NCBI GenBank assembly: GCA_947497495.1
Contig: CANMGT010000001.1
Span: 868,001-932,000 of the forward strand
Length of the DNA stretch: 64,000 bases
Direction: 5' to 3'
DNA from: an uncultured Lentibacter sp.
GTDB taxonomy: Bacteria; Pseudomonadota; Alphaproteobacteria; Rhodobacterales; Rhodobacteraceae
A model generated the notes under the pieces. It searched no databases, was not told the DNA's origin, and worked only from the letters and a program-made list of their open reading frames with translations. The translations under genes were made by a program, and so were the position numbers. This document shows positions 54,195 through 63,276 of the stretch, piece after piece (within the stretch, counting starts at the first letter, position 1; every line of letters starts with the position of its first letter).

Positions 54195-55358
54195 TTAGCC
54201 ACCAAGAGGGCGCAGCAAGTCGCGGCTGATGATGTGCCGTTGGATCTCACTGGTGCCTTCCCATATCCGCTCGACCCGTGCATCACGCCAGATGCGCTCA
54301 AGCGGCAGCTCGTCCATCAAGCCCATGCCGCCATGTATCTGGATCGCTTCGTCTGCGACCATGGCCAGCACTTCAGTTGCCTTCAGCTTGGCCATAGACA
54401 TGTCAGCCTCCGTGACGCTGCCTTGGTCAAATTTCCAGCCGGCTTCGTAGGTCAGCAAGTTGGCGGCTTTGATCTCAAGTGCCATATCGGCAAGCTTGAA
54501 AGATACGCCTTGGAACTTCGAAATTTGCTGGCCGAATTGTTTGCGTTCGGCTGAATATTCAAGTGCATGTTCAAAGGCGCGTTCGGCACGGCCCAAAGAC
54601 GTTGCGGCGACTTGCAAGCGTGTGGCGCCCAGCCAGTCGTTTGCCACTTGGAAGCCTTTGTGGACCTCTCCCAGGATAGCCGACTTCGGGATGCGGCAGT
54701 TGTCAAATTCGAGCACAGCGTTGGTGTAGCCGCGGTGGCTCACGTTGCGATAGCCGTCACGCACTGTGAAGCCCGGCGTGTTCTTGTCGACAAAAAACGC
54801 GGTGATCAGTTTTTTCTTTCCGCGCGGGGTGTCTTCTTCACCCGTCGCCATGAAGACGATCGAGAAATCGGCGATGTCGGCATGTGAAATGAAGTGCTTG
54901 GTGCCGTTCAGCACATAGTCACCGCCGTCTTCCTTTGCGCTTGCTGTCATGCCGCGTAAGTCAGAGCCGGCGCCTGGCTCTGTCATGGCCAGACAGTCCC
55001 ATTTCTCGCCGCGAATGCAAGGGTAGAGGTATTTCTCTTTTTGCTCGTCCGTACCCGCCATCATGATGTTTGAGGGCCGAGCAACGCATGTCCAGTGCAG
55101 AGCATAATTGGCACGCCCAAGCTCCTTCTCGTAGAGCAGCCATGTCAGCGTATCGAGCCCTGCGCCGCCAACCTCTTCGGGCATGTTGGCCGCATAGAGC
55201 CCTGCCTCAATCGCCTTGGGTTGGATCTCTCGAATGAGCTCCATTGGCAGGTGCCCTGTGCGCTCGACAAGGGCTTCATGCGGGTAAAGCTCTTTTTCAA
55301 CAAAGGCGCGGGTGGTGTCGACGATCATCTGTTGTTCTTCAGTCAGGGCGAAATGCAT
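54195..55358 (-). CDS. Acyl-CoA dehydrogenase (CaiA-like)
   Basis: 387 residues, normal for the family. FAD and substrate motifs CLAMTEPGAGSDLRGMTASA, FISHADIADFSIVF, LGRAERAFEHALEY and IQIHGGMGLMDELPLERIWRDAR. It oxidises an acyl-CoA to the 2-enoyl-CoA, passing electrons to ETF. With the CaiD-like hydratase and the acyl-CoA ligase it could form a carnitine/gamma-butyrobetaine-type reduction or oxidation unit; the gap of 153 bases to the ligase may hold a processing hairpin. Confidence 0.88.
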   Translation of the reverse strand: MHFALTEEQQMIVDTTRAFVEKELYPHEALVERTGHLPMELIREIQPKAIEAGLYAANMPEEVGGAGLDTLTWLLYEKELGRANYALHWTCVARPSNIMMAGTDEQKEKYLYPCIRGEKWDCLAMTEPGAGSDLRGMTASAKEDGGDYVLNGTKHFISHADIADFSIVFMATGEEDTPRGKKKLITAFFVDKNTPGFTVRDGYRNVSHRGYTNAVLEFDNCRIPKSAILGEVHKGFQVANDWLGATRLQVAATSLGRAERAFEHALEYSAERKQFGQQISKFQGVSFKLADMALEIKAANLLTYEAGWKFDQGSVTEADMSMAKLKATEVLAMVADEAIQIHGGMGLMDELPLERIWRDARVERIWEGTSEIQRHIISRDLLRPLGG

Positions 55359-55413
55359 CGAGTGAATGTCCTGTGGTTAGAGAGGAGTTTCGAACGCTTC
55401 GCGTCCGACCGGA

Positions 55414-55431
55414 TTGGGGGCCAGCCCCCAA
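55414..55431. repeat. GC-rich palindrome upstream of acyl-CoA dehydrogenase gene
   Basis: Arms TTGGGGGC / GCCCCCAA around CA, followed by ACCCCCGGG. It is 32 bases after the end of the class II aldolase gene, between it and the acyl-CoA dehydrogenase start (both on the minus strand), so it may end the aldolase transcript. It resembles the palindrome at 54142-54163 in composition. Confidence 0.55.
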
Positions 55432-55462
55432 ACCCCCGGGATACTTGAGGCAAGAAGAAATA

Positions 55463-56218
55463 CTAGCTTGCGTAGTTGGAGCCTTCCTCGTCGAGGATGG
55501 CTTTCAACTCGTTCAGGTGACGTTCGTCTTGTTCGGGGTAGGTTTCAAGTTCTTGCGCGGTTTTCTCGGCGATGTCGTCGGGCAGGACGCGCAGGGGCTG
55601 GCCTGTTTGCAGGGCGCGGATGTAAGTTTCGGCGGCGCGCTCGAAATAGTAGAGGCGGTTGAAAGTATCGGCGACGGTTTGGCCGATGATCAGCACGCCA
55701 TGGTTGCCCATTATCATGACTTTTTGCTTCGGGTCGCTGAAGAGCTGGGCGCAGCGCGCGCCTTCGTCTTCAAAGGCGAGGCCGCCGTAGTTTTCGTCGA
55801 TCACGTAGCGGTTGAAAAATGTCGCGCAGTTCTGATCGATGGGCGGCAGGCGGCTGTCGGCAAGACTTGCCAGAACAGTGGCGTGAATGGAGTGCACATG
55901 CATGGCGCAGCGGGCGTGAGCGCAGGCGCGGTGCAGCCCGCCGTGCAGGCCCCATGCTGTATGGTCAGGCGCGTTCGGGCCTTCTAACGTCGCCGGGTCG
56001 TTCGCGTCGATTTCGATGAGGTCGGAAGCTTTCACACGCGAGAAATGCACTTGATTGGGGTTCATCAGAAAGCGCGTTCCGTCGTCGTTGACGGCGAGGC
56101 TGAAGTGGTTCGCGACACCCTCGTGCATATTGAGGCGGGCCGTCCAGCGAAAGGCGGCGGCCATGTCGACACGTTCTTGCCAGTGATTAAGGTTGGGTCG
56201 CAGGTTGGTGACAGTCAT
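55463..56218 (-). CDS. Class II aldolase/adducin family protein
   Basis: 251 residues. Zinc motifs AMHVHSIHATVLASL (HxH) and IMGNHGVLIIGQT, with acidic residues in YGGLAFEDEGARC, are typical of the AraD/fuculose-aldolase-adducin family. The family splits or epimerises sugar phosphates or related hydroxy acids; the substrate is not evident. It lies upstream of the CaiA-like gene and downstream of a small membrane protein gene, all on the minus strand. Confidence 0.87.
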   Translation of the reverse strand: MTVTNLRPNLNHWQERVDMAAAFRWTARLNMHEGVANHFSLAVNDDGTRFLMNPNQVHFSRVKASDLIEIDANDPATLEGPNAPDHTAWGLHGGLHRACAHARCAMHVHSIHATVLASLADSRLPPIDQNCATFFNRYVIDENYGGLAFEDEGARCAQLFSDPKQKVMIMGNHGVLIIGQTVADTFNRLYYFERAAETYIRALQTGQPLRVLPDDIAEKTAQELETYPEQDERHLNELKAILDEEGSNYAS

Positions 56219-56263
56219 GAGCAGGCTCCTTTAAGGGTAGCCTGCCTGTCTCGTTAGCGGCAA

Positions 56264-56692
56264 TCAATCTTGTTTGCGACTTGCGGCCAAAGTTTTTTGC
56301 ACGCCAAGCCAACGAGAGATCAGGATGATTCTCAGGATCACGATAGTAAAGCTGGCGACATGCAGGCAAAGCAACGCAACATCGCCAAAGCCGAGAACAT
56401 AGAGCGCAAACCCTTCGTGCGCCGTCTGCACATGTCCGCTGAAGGCCATGAACCTGTAGAAAGTTGCCTCGGACAGGTAGAGTATGGTGACGATGAGACT
56501 GTCACGCCATGTGCCCATCAGAAGAGTCCAGCGCTGCTCTTCTCGGGTGTCGCCATAGACATCGCGGGTGCGCCCGTAATAGGCAAATGCGACGACAACA
56601 AAAGCCGCAGCAAGAAAAAGCGTCACAATGGAAAATGAAAACATCATATTGCGAAAAGCGGCGCTGTCGAAAAAACTACCATAACTATGCAT
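56264..56692 (-). CDS. Small polytopic membrane protein of unknown function
   Basis: 142 residues, about three or four hydrophobic helices (FSIVTLFLAAAFVVVAFAYYG; SLIVTILYLSEATFYRFMAF; VALLCLHVASFTIVILRIIL) and a basic C-terminus. No family recognised. It has a plausible start (MHSYGSFFDSAAFRN) but no strong ribosome-binding site was seen. It is 3 bases from the VOC-family gene upstream and 45 bases from the aldolase gene, so it may be in one transcript. Confidence 0.65.
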   Translation of the reverse strand: MHSYGSFFDSAAFRNMMFSFSIVTLFLAAAFVVVAFAYYGRTRDVYGDTREEQRWTLLMGTWRDSLIVTILYLSEATFYRFMAFSGHVQTAHEGFALYVLGFGDVALLCLHVASFTIVILRIILISRWLGVQKTLAASRKQD

Positions 56693-56695
56693 TTT

Positions 56696-57127
56696 CTATT
56701 CCTGTGTCTCCGGCCGTGACGGCACCCAAGCGTAGCCATCGGCGCATAGGATGTAGGCTTCGCGGAGGCCGTGGGGTTTGTCTGCCGGAGTTTGCAAAAC
56801 GGTGCCGCCTGCGGCTTCTGCGCGGCGGGCCGCTTCCTCGGGGTCGCAGTTATACAGCCTGATCTCGACACCCGCGCCGCGCGGCGGGTTTTCGGGGATA
56901 AGGCCGAGCAACGGGTTGGCAGCATAGGTGCCGTCAGAGTGTAGCTGCATCACATTTTTGCCATGGGTCATGATGGCGAAGTCTTCGCTGAGGCGGTGGG
57001 CTGTCATCCCGAACACATCCTCAAGAAAGCGGGCAGTGCGCTTTACGTTTGTCACCAGAATGTTGAAGCCAAAGCCTCGCAACGATGCGCCGAACTCCTC
57101 TGCGCTGATTGTTTCATAGTCCATCAT
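56696..57127 (-). CDS. VOC (glyoxalase-like) family protein
   Basis: 143 residues. FNILVTNVKRTARFLEDVFGMTAHRLSEDFAIM and VEIRLYNCDPEEAARRAEAAGGTVLQ are typical VOC repeats; the C-terminus ends LCADGYAWVPSRPETQE. Substrate unknown. It is divergent from the AMP nucleosidase gene, with 67 bases between starts. Confidence 0.8.
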   Translation of the reverse strand: MMDYETISAEEFGASLRGFGFNILVTNVKRTARFLEDVFGMTAHRLSEDFAIMTHGKNVMQLHSDGTYAANPLLGLIPENPPRGAGVEIRLYNCDPEEAARRAEAAGGTVLQTPADKPHGLREAYILCADGYAWVPSRPETQE

Positions 57128-57194
57128 GCTCTCCTTGAACCCGCTTGGGCTTCATGCCACCTATGGGCACGTGTATAACCGACAGGAGCGGCGG

Positions 57195-58664
57195 ATGCCT
57201 TCACAATTTGTGACACCCGAGCAGGGCGAGTTCGAGCGTTTTGACGACGCGGGCGCTGCTGTGCAAAGGCTCATCGAGCTTTATGAAACCTCCTGTGAGT
57301 TTCTCTGTAAGGCGTTCAGCAAAACCATGGTTACGCCGCCGAAGGGCAAGCGGATCAGGGCGTTTTATCCTCAAGTGCGGATCGAGACGACAAGCTATGC
57401 GCAGATCGACAGCCGCCTCAGCTTTGGCCACGTTTCACAGCCGGGTTTGCACGCGACGACAGTGACGCGACCCGACCTGTTTGCAAGTTACCTCACCCAG
57501 CAACTTGAGCTCTTGATGGAAAATCACGGCGTTCCTGTTGAAGTGGGCTATTCTGATACGCCGATGCCTGTGCATTTTGCGGTGGCCAATGACACGCGCA
57601 TCTCGGTGCCTCAAGAGGGGGCGGCCGAGTTTATCCTGCGCGACGTCTTTGATGTGCCCGACCTGAGCACAACGCATGACGACATCGTCAATGGCACGTT
57701 TCAGGCGGGCGCAGACGGCGCCGAGCCGCTGGCCCCCTTCACGGCGCAGCGGGTTGACTACTCGCTGGCGCGGCTGGCGCATTACACCGCGACGGCGCCC
57801 GAGCATTTCCAGAACCACGTGCTGTTTACCAACTATCAGTTCTACGTGAACGAGTTTGAAGCCTATGCGCGCCGTATGCTGGCCGATGAAAACAGCGGTT
57901 ACACCAGTTTTGTGGGAACCGGGAATGTGGAGATCGCGAAAGCTGACGAGCCTTTGTCGCGGCCTGAAAAGCTGCCGCAAATGCCGAGTTATCACCTCAA
58001 ACGCGCGGATGGTTCGGGCATTACGCTGGTGAACATCGGAGTTGGGCCGTCGAATGCCAAAACCGCGACTGACCATATCGCTGTTTTGCGCCCGCATGCA
58101 TGGATCATGGTGGGCCACTGTGCGGGTCTGCGCAACAGCCAGCTGCTAGGGGACTTCGTGCTTGCCCACGCCTACCTGCGCGAAGACAAGGTGCTTGATG
58201 ACGACTTGCCGCTTTGGGTGCCTGTTCCGGCTTTGGCCGAGGTGCAGATCGCGCTGGAAGAGGCTGTTGCTGAAGTGACCGAGCTGAAGGGTTACGAACT
58301 CAAACGCCTGATGCGCACAGGCACGGTTGCGAGCCTTGACAACCGCAACTGGGAGTTGCGCGAAAATGAGGGGCCGGTGCAGCGCCTCAGCCAGAGCCGC
58401 GCTGTTGCGCTGGATATGGAAAGCGCGACGATCGCGGCCAACGGCTTCCGCTTTCGCGTGCCTTATGGCACTTTGCTATGCGTGTCGGACAAGCCTTTGC
58501 ACGGCGAACTCAAGCTTCCGGGCATGGCGAGCGATTTCTACACAACCCAGGTTGGGCGTCATTTGATGATCGGAATCAAAGCGATGGAGTCTTTGCGCGA
58601 AATGCCGCTTGAAAGACTGCACAGCCGGAAACTGCGCAGTTTCAATGAAACCGCCTTCTTGTAA
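57195..58664 (+). CDS. amn: AMP nucleosidase
   Basis: 489 residues, the usual Amn length. N-terminal regulatory domain (about 1-180) and C-terminal nucleoside-phosphorylase-like domain with VNIGVGPSNAKTATDHIAVLRPHAWIMVGHCAGLR and the ALDMESATIAANGFRFRVPYG active-site segment. It splits AMP into adenine and ribose 5-phosphate in the cytoplasm. The start at 57195 (MPSQFVTPE) follows AGGAG; the longer frame from 57126 is not used. Confidence 0.93.
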   Translation: MPSQFVTPEQGEFERFDDAGAAVQRLIELYETSCEFLCKAFSKTMVTPPKGKRIRAFYPQVRIETTSYAQIDSRLSFGHVSQPGLHATTVTRPDLFASYLTQQLELLMENHGVPVEVGYSDTPMPVHFAVANDTRISVPQEGAAEFILRDVFDVPDLSTTHDDIVNGTFQAGADGAEPLAPFTAQRVDYSLARLAHYTATAPEHFQNHVLFTNYQFYVNEFEAYARRMLADENSGYTSFVGTGNVEIAKADEPLSRPEKLPQMPSYHLKRADGSGITLVNIGVGPSNAKTATDHIAVLRPHAWIMVGHCAGLRNSQLLGDFVLAHAYLREDKVLDDDLPLWVPVPALAEVQIALEEAVAEVTELKGYELKRLMRTGTVASLDNRNWELRENEGPVQRLSQSRAVALDMESATIAANGFRFRVPYGTLLCVSDKPLHGELKLPGMASDFYTTQVGRHLMIGIKAMESLREMPLERLHSRKLRSFNETAFL

Positions 58665-58708
58665 GGTAAAAAAACGCCGAAAAACGCCTATTTTCCTGCT
58701 CTGGTTGC

Positions 58709-58724
58709 ACACAATTCGTTGTGT
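58709..58724. promoter_or_regulatory. Short hairpin upstream of HU gene
   Basis: ACACAA (58709-58714) / TTGTGT (58719-58724) around a TTCG loop, in the 126-base gap between amn and the HU gene. It overlaps a TTGCAC word that could be a -35 box. It may be an operator or a weak terminator for amn. Confidence 0.3.
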
Positions 58725-58790
58725 TGTGACCCATCATGCAGTTATATGGCCGCAATGGGCCCCCAAATCGGGCAATTACAGGAGAGACCA

Positions 58791-59078
58791 ATGACTAAAC
58801 CAATGACAAAAACACAACTCGTTGCGGCACTCGCAGAAGAAATGGGCGCGGACAAGAAATCAGCAGGCGCAGCACTTGATGCGGTTGTTGCGATCATCAC
58901 CAAAGAAGTTTCAGGCGGCGGCGCTGTGACACTTCCTGGCGTTGGCAAAATTTACTGCCGTGAGCGCCCAGAGCGTATGGTTCGCAACCCAGCAACGGGC
59001 GAGCAGATCAAGAAAGACGCTGACAAGGTTGTCAAAATGACAATCGCCAAAGCGCTTAAAGACAGCGTTAACGGCTAA
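58791..59078 (+). CDS. HU-family DNA-binding protein
   Basis: 95 residues. MTKTQLVAALAEEMGADKKSAGAALDAVV helical part and the DNA-binding arm GKIYCRERPERMVRNPATGEQIKKDADKVVKM. It bends DNA and packs the nucleoid. ATG at 58791 follows AGGAGAG. The coding sequence has a strongly biased codon choice, as expected for an abundant protein. A clear terminator follows at 59103-59130. Confidence 0.93.
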   Translation: MTKPMTKTQLVAALAEEMGADKKSAGAALDAVVAIITKEVSGGGAVTLPGVGKIYCRERPERMVRNPATGEQIKKDADKVVKMTIAKALKDSVNG

Positions 59079-59102
59079 GCTGGACTTTCAGCAAAGTTTT
59101 CG

Positions 59103-59130
59103 AAAGGGTCGCCTAATAGGCGGCCCTTTT
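59103..59130 (+). terminator. Rho-independent terminator of the HU gene
   Basis: A 12-base-pair stem (59103-59114 with 59118-59129, one G-T pair) with loop AAT is followed by TTTT, 25 bases after the HU stop. Confidence 0.85.
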
Positions 59131-59143
59131 ACGTTGGAGTGAC

Positions 59144-60022
59144 GTGTTGGATATCAGAGCAATTCTCATGGGGCTGGCCTTCGCGGCGATGTGGTCGAGC
59201 GCGTTCACATCGGCGCGAATCATTGTTGAGCACGCCTCGCCAATTTGGGCGCTCTCGCTCAGGTTTCTGATCTCGGGATTGCTCGGTGTTCTGATCGCTA
59301 GGGCGATGGGTCAAAGCTGGCGACTGACGCGCGCTCAGTGGCGCGCAACGATCATCTTCGGCCTTTGTCAGAACGCGCTTTACCTCGGGCTAAACTTTGT
59401 TGCGATGCAGACAATTCAGGCTTCACTTGCTGCAATCATCGCCTCGACCATGCCGCTGCTTGTCGCCGTTGCGGGCTGGGCGTTTTTCAGCGAGAAGATC
59501 AAACCACTGGGCCTGTTGGGCCTCATTGCCGGCGTGCTTGGGGTGACGATCATCATGGGCTCGCGCTTTGGCGGTGGCATCGACTTGTTCGGCATTGGCC
59601 TCTGCGTTGCCGGTGTCTTGGCGCTCACCTTGGCCACGCTTGTTTTGCGCGGAGCCACGTCGGGGGGCAACTTCATGATGGTTGTCGGCTTGCAGATGCT
59701 GGTGGGCTCGGTGGCACTCTTCATTGCGGCGGTGCTGTTTGAAACGCCGCGCATGAACCTGACCTTCGAGCTCGGAGCGGCCTTTGCCTATACCACGCTC
59801 GTTCCCGGGCTTGCCGCGACGCTGGTGTGGTTCTTTTTGGTCAACCGGATCGGCGCGGTGAAAGCGGCAACGTTTCACTTCCTCAACCCGTTTATTGGCG
59901 TCGGCATCGCAGCGCTTGTGCTGGGCGAACAGCTCGGTTGGCTCGACTTTGTCGGCGTTGCTGTCATCGCGATGGGCATTCTGGCTGTGCAGCTTTCGAA
60001 ACAATCTCCCACATCATCGTGA
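59144..60022 (+). CDS. DMT-superfamily (EamA) transporter
   Basis: 292 residues, ten hydrophobic helices in two EamA repeats (MGLAFAAMWSSAFTSARIIV; HFLNPFIGVGIAALVLGEQLGWLDFVG). Start is GTG at 59144 with TTGGAG upstream. Inner-membrane transporter of unknown substrate. It is preceded by the HU terminator and followed by a CcdA-like gene after 58 bases. Confidence 0.87.
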   Translation: MLDIRAILMGLAFAAMWSSAFTSARIIVEHASPIWALSLRFLISGLLGVLIARAMGQSWRLTRAQWRATIIFGLCQNALYLGLNFVAMQTIQASLAAIIASTMPLLVAVAGWAFFSEKIKPLGLLGLIAGVLGVTIIMGSRFGGGIDLFGIGLCVAGVLALTLATLVLRGATSGGNFMMVVGLQMLVGSVALFIAAVLFETPRMNLTFELGAAFAYTTLVPGLAATLVWFFLVNRIGAVKAATFHFLNPFIGVGIAALVLGEQLGWLDFVGVAVIAMGILAVQLSKQSPTSS

Positions 60023-60080
60023 ACGCGCGTCAGAGACAGTTGTGATGACAAGGCAGGGCCAGCGCGCGTAAGTTTGACGC

Positions 60081-60794
60081 ATGGAATTTGTCTTTGCATA
60101 TGCGGCGGGTTTGCTCACGCTGATCAACCCTTGCGTGTTGCCGGTGCTGCCTGTCGTTTTGGCTGGAGCGCTGAGTGCCAACCCGAGAGGGCCGCTGGCC
60201 TTGGCGGCGGGCATGAGTGTCTCGTTTGTGTTGCTGGGTGTTGTCGTTACAGCGTTTGGCCACGCGCTGGGGCTGGACGAGCAGACCGTTGCGCAAGCGG
60301 GGGCTGTCTTGATGATAGGCTTCGGCTTGATGCTGTTGGTGCCGCGTTTGGGCGCTGTTTTCTCGTCGGCAACAGCGGGCATGTCGGCAAAGGCCGATGC
60401 GCAGATGGACAAGCTTGAGCAAGGCTCCCTCAAGGGCCAGTTTGGCGGCGGCCTGCTTCTTGGCGCTGTCTGGAGTCCCTGCGTTGGCCCGACACTTGGC
60501 GGCGCGATTGCGCTGGCAAGCCAGGGCGAAAGCCTGATGCGCGCAACCGCGATCATGGTGTTCTTTGCGCTCGGCGTATCCACGATCATCGTAGCGCTTG
60601 GCTATGGCACACGGGCCTGGCTCATGCGCAACCGCGCTCGGATGCAGCGCCTTGCCGTTGCGGCCCGCCCTGTCATGGGCGCGGTGTTTGTCGCGGTGGG
60701 CACGGCACTTTTTTTCAACCTTCACCACATGGTCGAAGCATGGGCAGTTAACGCGCTGCCAGCTTGGCTAATCGACTTTTCTGTCGCGATTTAA
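60081..60794 (+). CDS. ccdA: CcdA-like thiol:disulfide transporter
   Basis: 237 residues, six hydrophobic helices with the two conserved membrane Cys motifs LLTLINPCVLPVLPVV and GAVWSPCVGPTLGG. CcdA/DsbD-type proteins carry electrons from cytoplasmic thioredoxin to periplasmic thiol proteins, for cytochrome c maturation or envelope repair. It is followed 17 bases downstream by an exported thioredoxin-fold protein, its likely electron acceptor. Confidence 0.88.
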   Translation: MEFVFAYAAGLLTLINPCVLPVLPVVLAGALSANPRGPLALAAGMSVSFVLLGVVVTAFGHALGLDEQTVAQAGAVLMIGFGLMLLVPRLGAVFSSATAGMSAKADAQMDKLEQGSLKGQFGGGLLLGAVWSPCVGPTLGGAIALASQGESLMRATAIMVFFALGVSTIIVALGYGTRAWLMRNRARMQRLAVAARPVMGAVFVAVGTALFFNLHHMVEAWAVNALPAWLIDFSVAI

Positions 60795-60811
60795 CCCCAA
60801 GGAGACATCAC

Positions 60812-61219
60812 ATGAACAGACGCACATTCTGCCTTACAGGTTTCGCCACGCTGGCGGCCCCGACACTCGGCTTTGCCATGTCAAAGGACTACAGTGAAGG
60901 CCTTGCCAAGAAGCACCTCGCCATGGGCGACGTTGTGTTTCTTGACTTCAAGGCAAGCTGGTGCAGCACCTGCGCGGCGCAGGAACGGGTAATCAACGCG
61001 CTCAAGGGTGAGAACCCTGACTATGCCAAGAAGGTCACGTTTATCGACGTTGACTGGGACGCGCACGGCAAAGGCGCTCTGGTGAACGAGCTCAACATTC
61101 CGCGCCGTTCGACGCTTGTTGTCTTGAAGGGCGACAAAGAGCTGGGCCGCATCGTGGCGGGAACCGGCAAAGCAGAGATCAAAGCGCTGATGGACATCGC
61201 GCTAAACGCGGCTTCATAG
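60812..61219 (+). CDS. Exported thioredoxin-fold protein
   Basis: 135 residues. The N-terminus begins NRRTFCLTG, a twin-arginine-like signal, and is cleaved near TLGFA. The active site WCSTC lies in FLDFKASWCSTCAAQE, as in thioredoxin-like DsbD gamma domains, with cis-Pro in NIPRRSTLVV. With the CcdA-like protein it would make a two-component version of DsbD. The start ATG at 60812 follows AAGGAG. Its 3' end overlaps the convergent AEC transporter by 6 bases. Confidence 0.87.
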   Translation: MNRRTFCLTGFATLAAPTLGFAMSKDYSEGLAKKHLAMGDVVFLDFKASWCSTCAAQERVINALKGENPDYAKKVTFIDVDWDAHGKGALVNELNIPRRSTLVVLKGDKELGRIVAGTGKAEIKALMDIALNAAS

Positions 61220-62158
61220 GAGCACAAACATCAAGGCGCTAAGGGTGAGGAACGACACCGCAGTGGCAATGATCTGCGCGATCGAGGCCATGCCCTCGTG
61301 GCCCATTTCGCTGGCGAAAAGCGCGTAGATTGAAAACATCGGAATGGCGGCTGACAGGACAACTGCGGCCGCCAGCTCGGAGCTGAGCGGCTCCATCCCC
61401 AAGGCGAGTGCGGCGGCAAGTGCGAGAGCAACCATTGCGGGGTGAAGCAAGAGCTTGCCTGCGGCGGTCAGCGAGGCAAGCGCGCGGTGTCCTTTAAAGG
61501 GCAAGCCAACCAAGGCACCACCAATTGTAAACAGCGCGAGCGCCGAGGCGGAAGCGGCAAAAATGCTGACTGTGCGCATCAAGGGTTCGGGCATTGGCAG
61601 TTTCAGCAGCGACACGATCAGGCCGAGGATCAACGCGATCACCATGGGGCGGCGCAGAACGCCAAAGGCTATGCCGGTGATAAGCTGGGGCAGGCTTCTT
61701 TCGCGCCCGGGCTTGGCCAACTCGAACAGCACAAGGCATGCAGGGATGATCACAAAGTTCTCGACCAGCATGTTAAGCGCAAGGATCTGCCCCGCGAGTT
61801 CCGGAAACGTCAGGAGCATCAGCGGGTAGCCCACGAAGCCTGAATTTGGGCAGGACGACCCCATGACCGCCACAGCGCGGCGGCTGGGGGAGGTGCCGAG
61901 CAGGGTGAGCAGCACGAAGGCTGCCGTGATCGTGAGCAGCGCGCCCGCGAGAAAAACGACCATGTAAGTCAGGTTGAAAACTTCACTCACATCGCGCGTT
62001 GCGACGGCTTTGAACAGCAATGCCGGCAAGGCGAGGTTGAGCACGAAGCTGCCAAACAGGCGCATGTCGGATGGTTTGAACAGCCCGCCACGCACTGTGA
62101 GATAGCCCACCGCAACTGCCGCGAAGATCGGCAGGGTGATGGACAGGATGGCGAGCAC
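61214..62158 (-). CDS. AEC-family (auxin efflux carrier) transporter
   Basis: 314 residues, about ten hydrophobic helices. LPALLFKAVATRDVSEVF, SSCPNSGFVGYPLMLLTFPE and the C-terminal ELAAAVVLSAAIPMFSIYALF are typical of the Mem_trans/AEC family of small-acid carriers. The start is GTG at 62158, which shares one base with the aroC stop (TAGTG), so it is coupled to aroC. Substrate unknown. Confidence 0.87.
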   Translation of the reverse strand: MLAILSITLPIFAAVAVGYLTVRGGLFKPSDMRLFGSFVLNLALPALLFKAVATRDVSEVFNLTYMVVFLAGALLTITAAFVLLTLLGTSPSRRAVAVMGSSCPNSGFVGYPLMLLTFPELAGQILALNMLVENFVIIPACLVLFELAKPGRERSLPQLITGIAFGVLRRPMVIALILGLIVSLLKLPMPEPLMRTVSIFAASASALALFTIGGALVGLPFKGHRALASLTAAGKLLLHPAMVALALAAALALGMEPLSSELAAAVVLSAAIPMFSIYALFASEMGHEGMASIAQIIATAVSFLTLSALMFVLL

Positions 62159-63276
62159 TAGCCTATGGAGCCTCGTGTTTCGCCGACGGCCCCGCCGACT
62201 TGGCCGCGGTGCAGGAGGATGTGGTCAAGCACAACGCAGGCCATCATCGCTTCGCCGACAGGCACGGCGCGGATGCCAACGCAGGGGTCGTGGCGGCCCT
62301 TGGTGACAACCTCGGTTGCGCTGCCGTCAATGCGGATCGACTGGCGCGGCGTGAGGATAGACGACGTCGGTTTGACAGCAAAGCGCACGACAACGTCTTG
62401 CCCTGTCGAGATGCCGCCCAGAATGCCGCCCGCGTGGTTTGAGGAGTAGACAGGCTTGCCGTCATTTCCCAGGAAAATCTCGTCGGCGTTGTCTGTGCCT
62501 TTGAGGCGGGCTGCGGCCATGCCTTCGCCGATCTCGACGCCCTTGACGGCGTTGATGCTCATCATCGCAGCGGCCAGGTCAGTGTCGAGTTTCGCGTAAA
62601 CAGGCGCACCGATGCCGGCAGGCAAGCCGCGCGCGACAACTTCGATTTCGCCGCCGACGGAGTTTTTGTCTTTACGGATGGCTGTCAGGTAGTCTTCCCA
62701 AACAGCGGCTGTTTCCTCGTCTTGGGGGATCCAGAACGGGTTCTGGCCGATTGAGTCCCAGTCAAACTTGCTGCGGTCGATAACCTTGTCGCCCATGCGT
62801 GTCATATAGCCGATGATCTGCACATCAGGCGCAAGCGATTTGATGACTTCGCGCGCGACGCCGCCCGCGGCAACACGCGCCGCTGTTTCGCGCGCCGACG
62901 AGCGGCCACCCCCGCGATAGTCGCGCAGGCCATATTTTTGGTGATAGGTTATGTCAGCGTGACCGGGGCGGAATGTCTGGGCGATTTCGCCGTAGTCTTT
63001 TGAGCGCTGGTCGGTGTTTTCGATCATCAACTGGATCGGCGTGCCGGTTGTGACGCCTTCAAACACGCCCGACAGGATGCGAACCTGATCGGCTTCCTGA
63101 CGCTGGGTGGTGTTTTTGTTTTGTCCCGGGCGGCGCTTGTTTAGCCAGACTTGCAACATGTCTTCCGTAAGCGGCACACCGGGCGGGCATCCGTCAACTG
63201 TTGCGCCAAGAGCTGGGCCGTGGCTTTCACCCCAAGTGGTGACGCGAAAGAGGTGTCCGAATGTGTTCATGCTCAT
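62158..63276 (-). CDS. aroC: Chorismate synthase
   Basis: 372 residues. [38 protein letters not shown] and [21 protein letters not shown] are hallmark AroC motifs. It makes chorismate from 5-enolpyruvylshikimate 3-phosphate, using reduced FMN. The start at 63276 ([10 protein letters not shown]) is chosen over the longer frame to 63336; ATG at 63270 is also possible. Confidence 0.95.
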   Translation of the reverse strand: MSMNTFGHLFRVTTWGESHGPALGATVDGCPPGVPLTEDMLQVWLNKRRPGQNKNTTQRQEADQVRILSGVFEGVTTGTPIQLMIENTDQRSKDYGEIAQTFRPGHADITYHQKYGLRDYRGGGRSSARETAARVAAGGVAREVIKSLAPDVQIIGYMTRMGDKVIDRSKFDWDSIGQNPFWIPQDEETAAVWEDYLTAIRKDKNSVGGEIEVVARGLPAGIGAPVYAKLDTDLAAAMMSINAVKGVEIGEGMAAARLKGTDNADEIFLGNDGKPVYSSNHAGGILGGISTGQDVVVRFAVKPTSSILTPRQSIRIDGSATEVVTKGRHDPCVGIRAVPVGEAMMACVVLDHILLHRGQVGGAVGETRGSIG

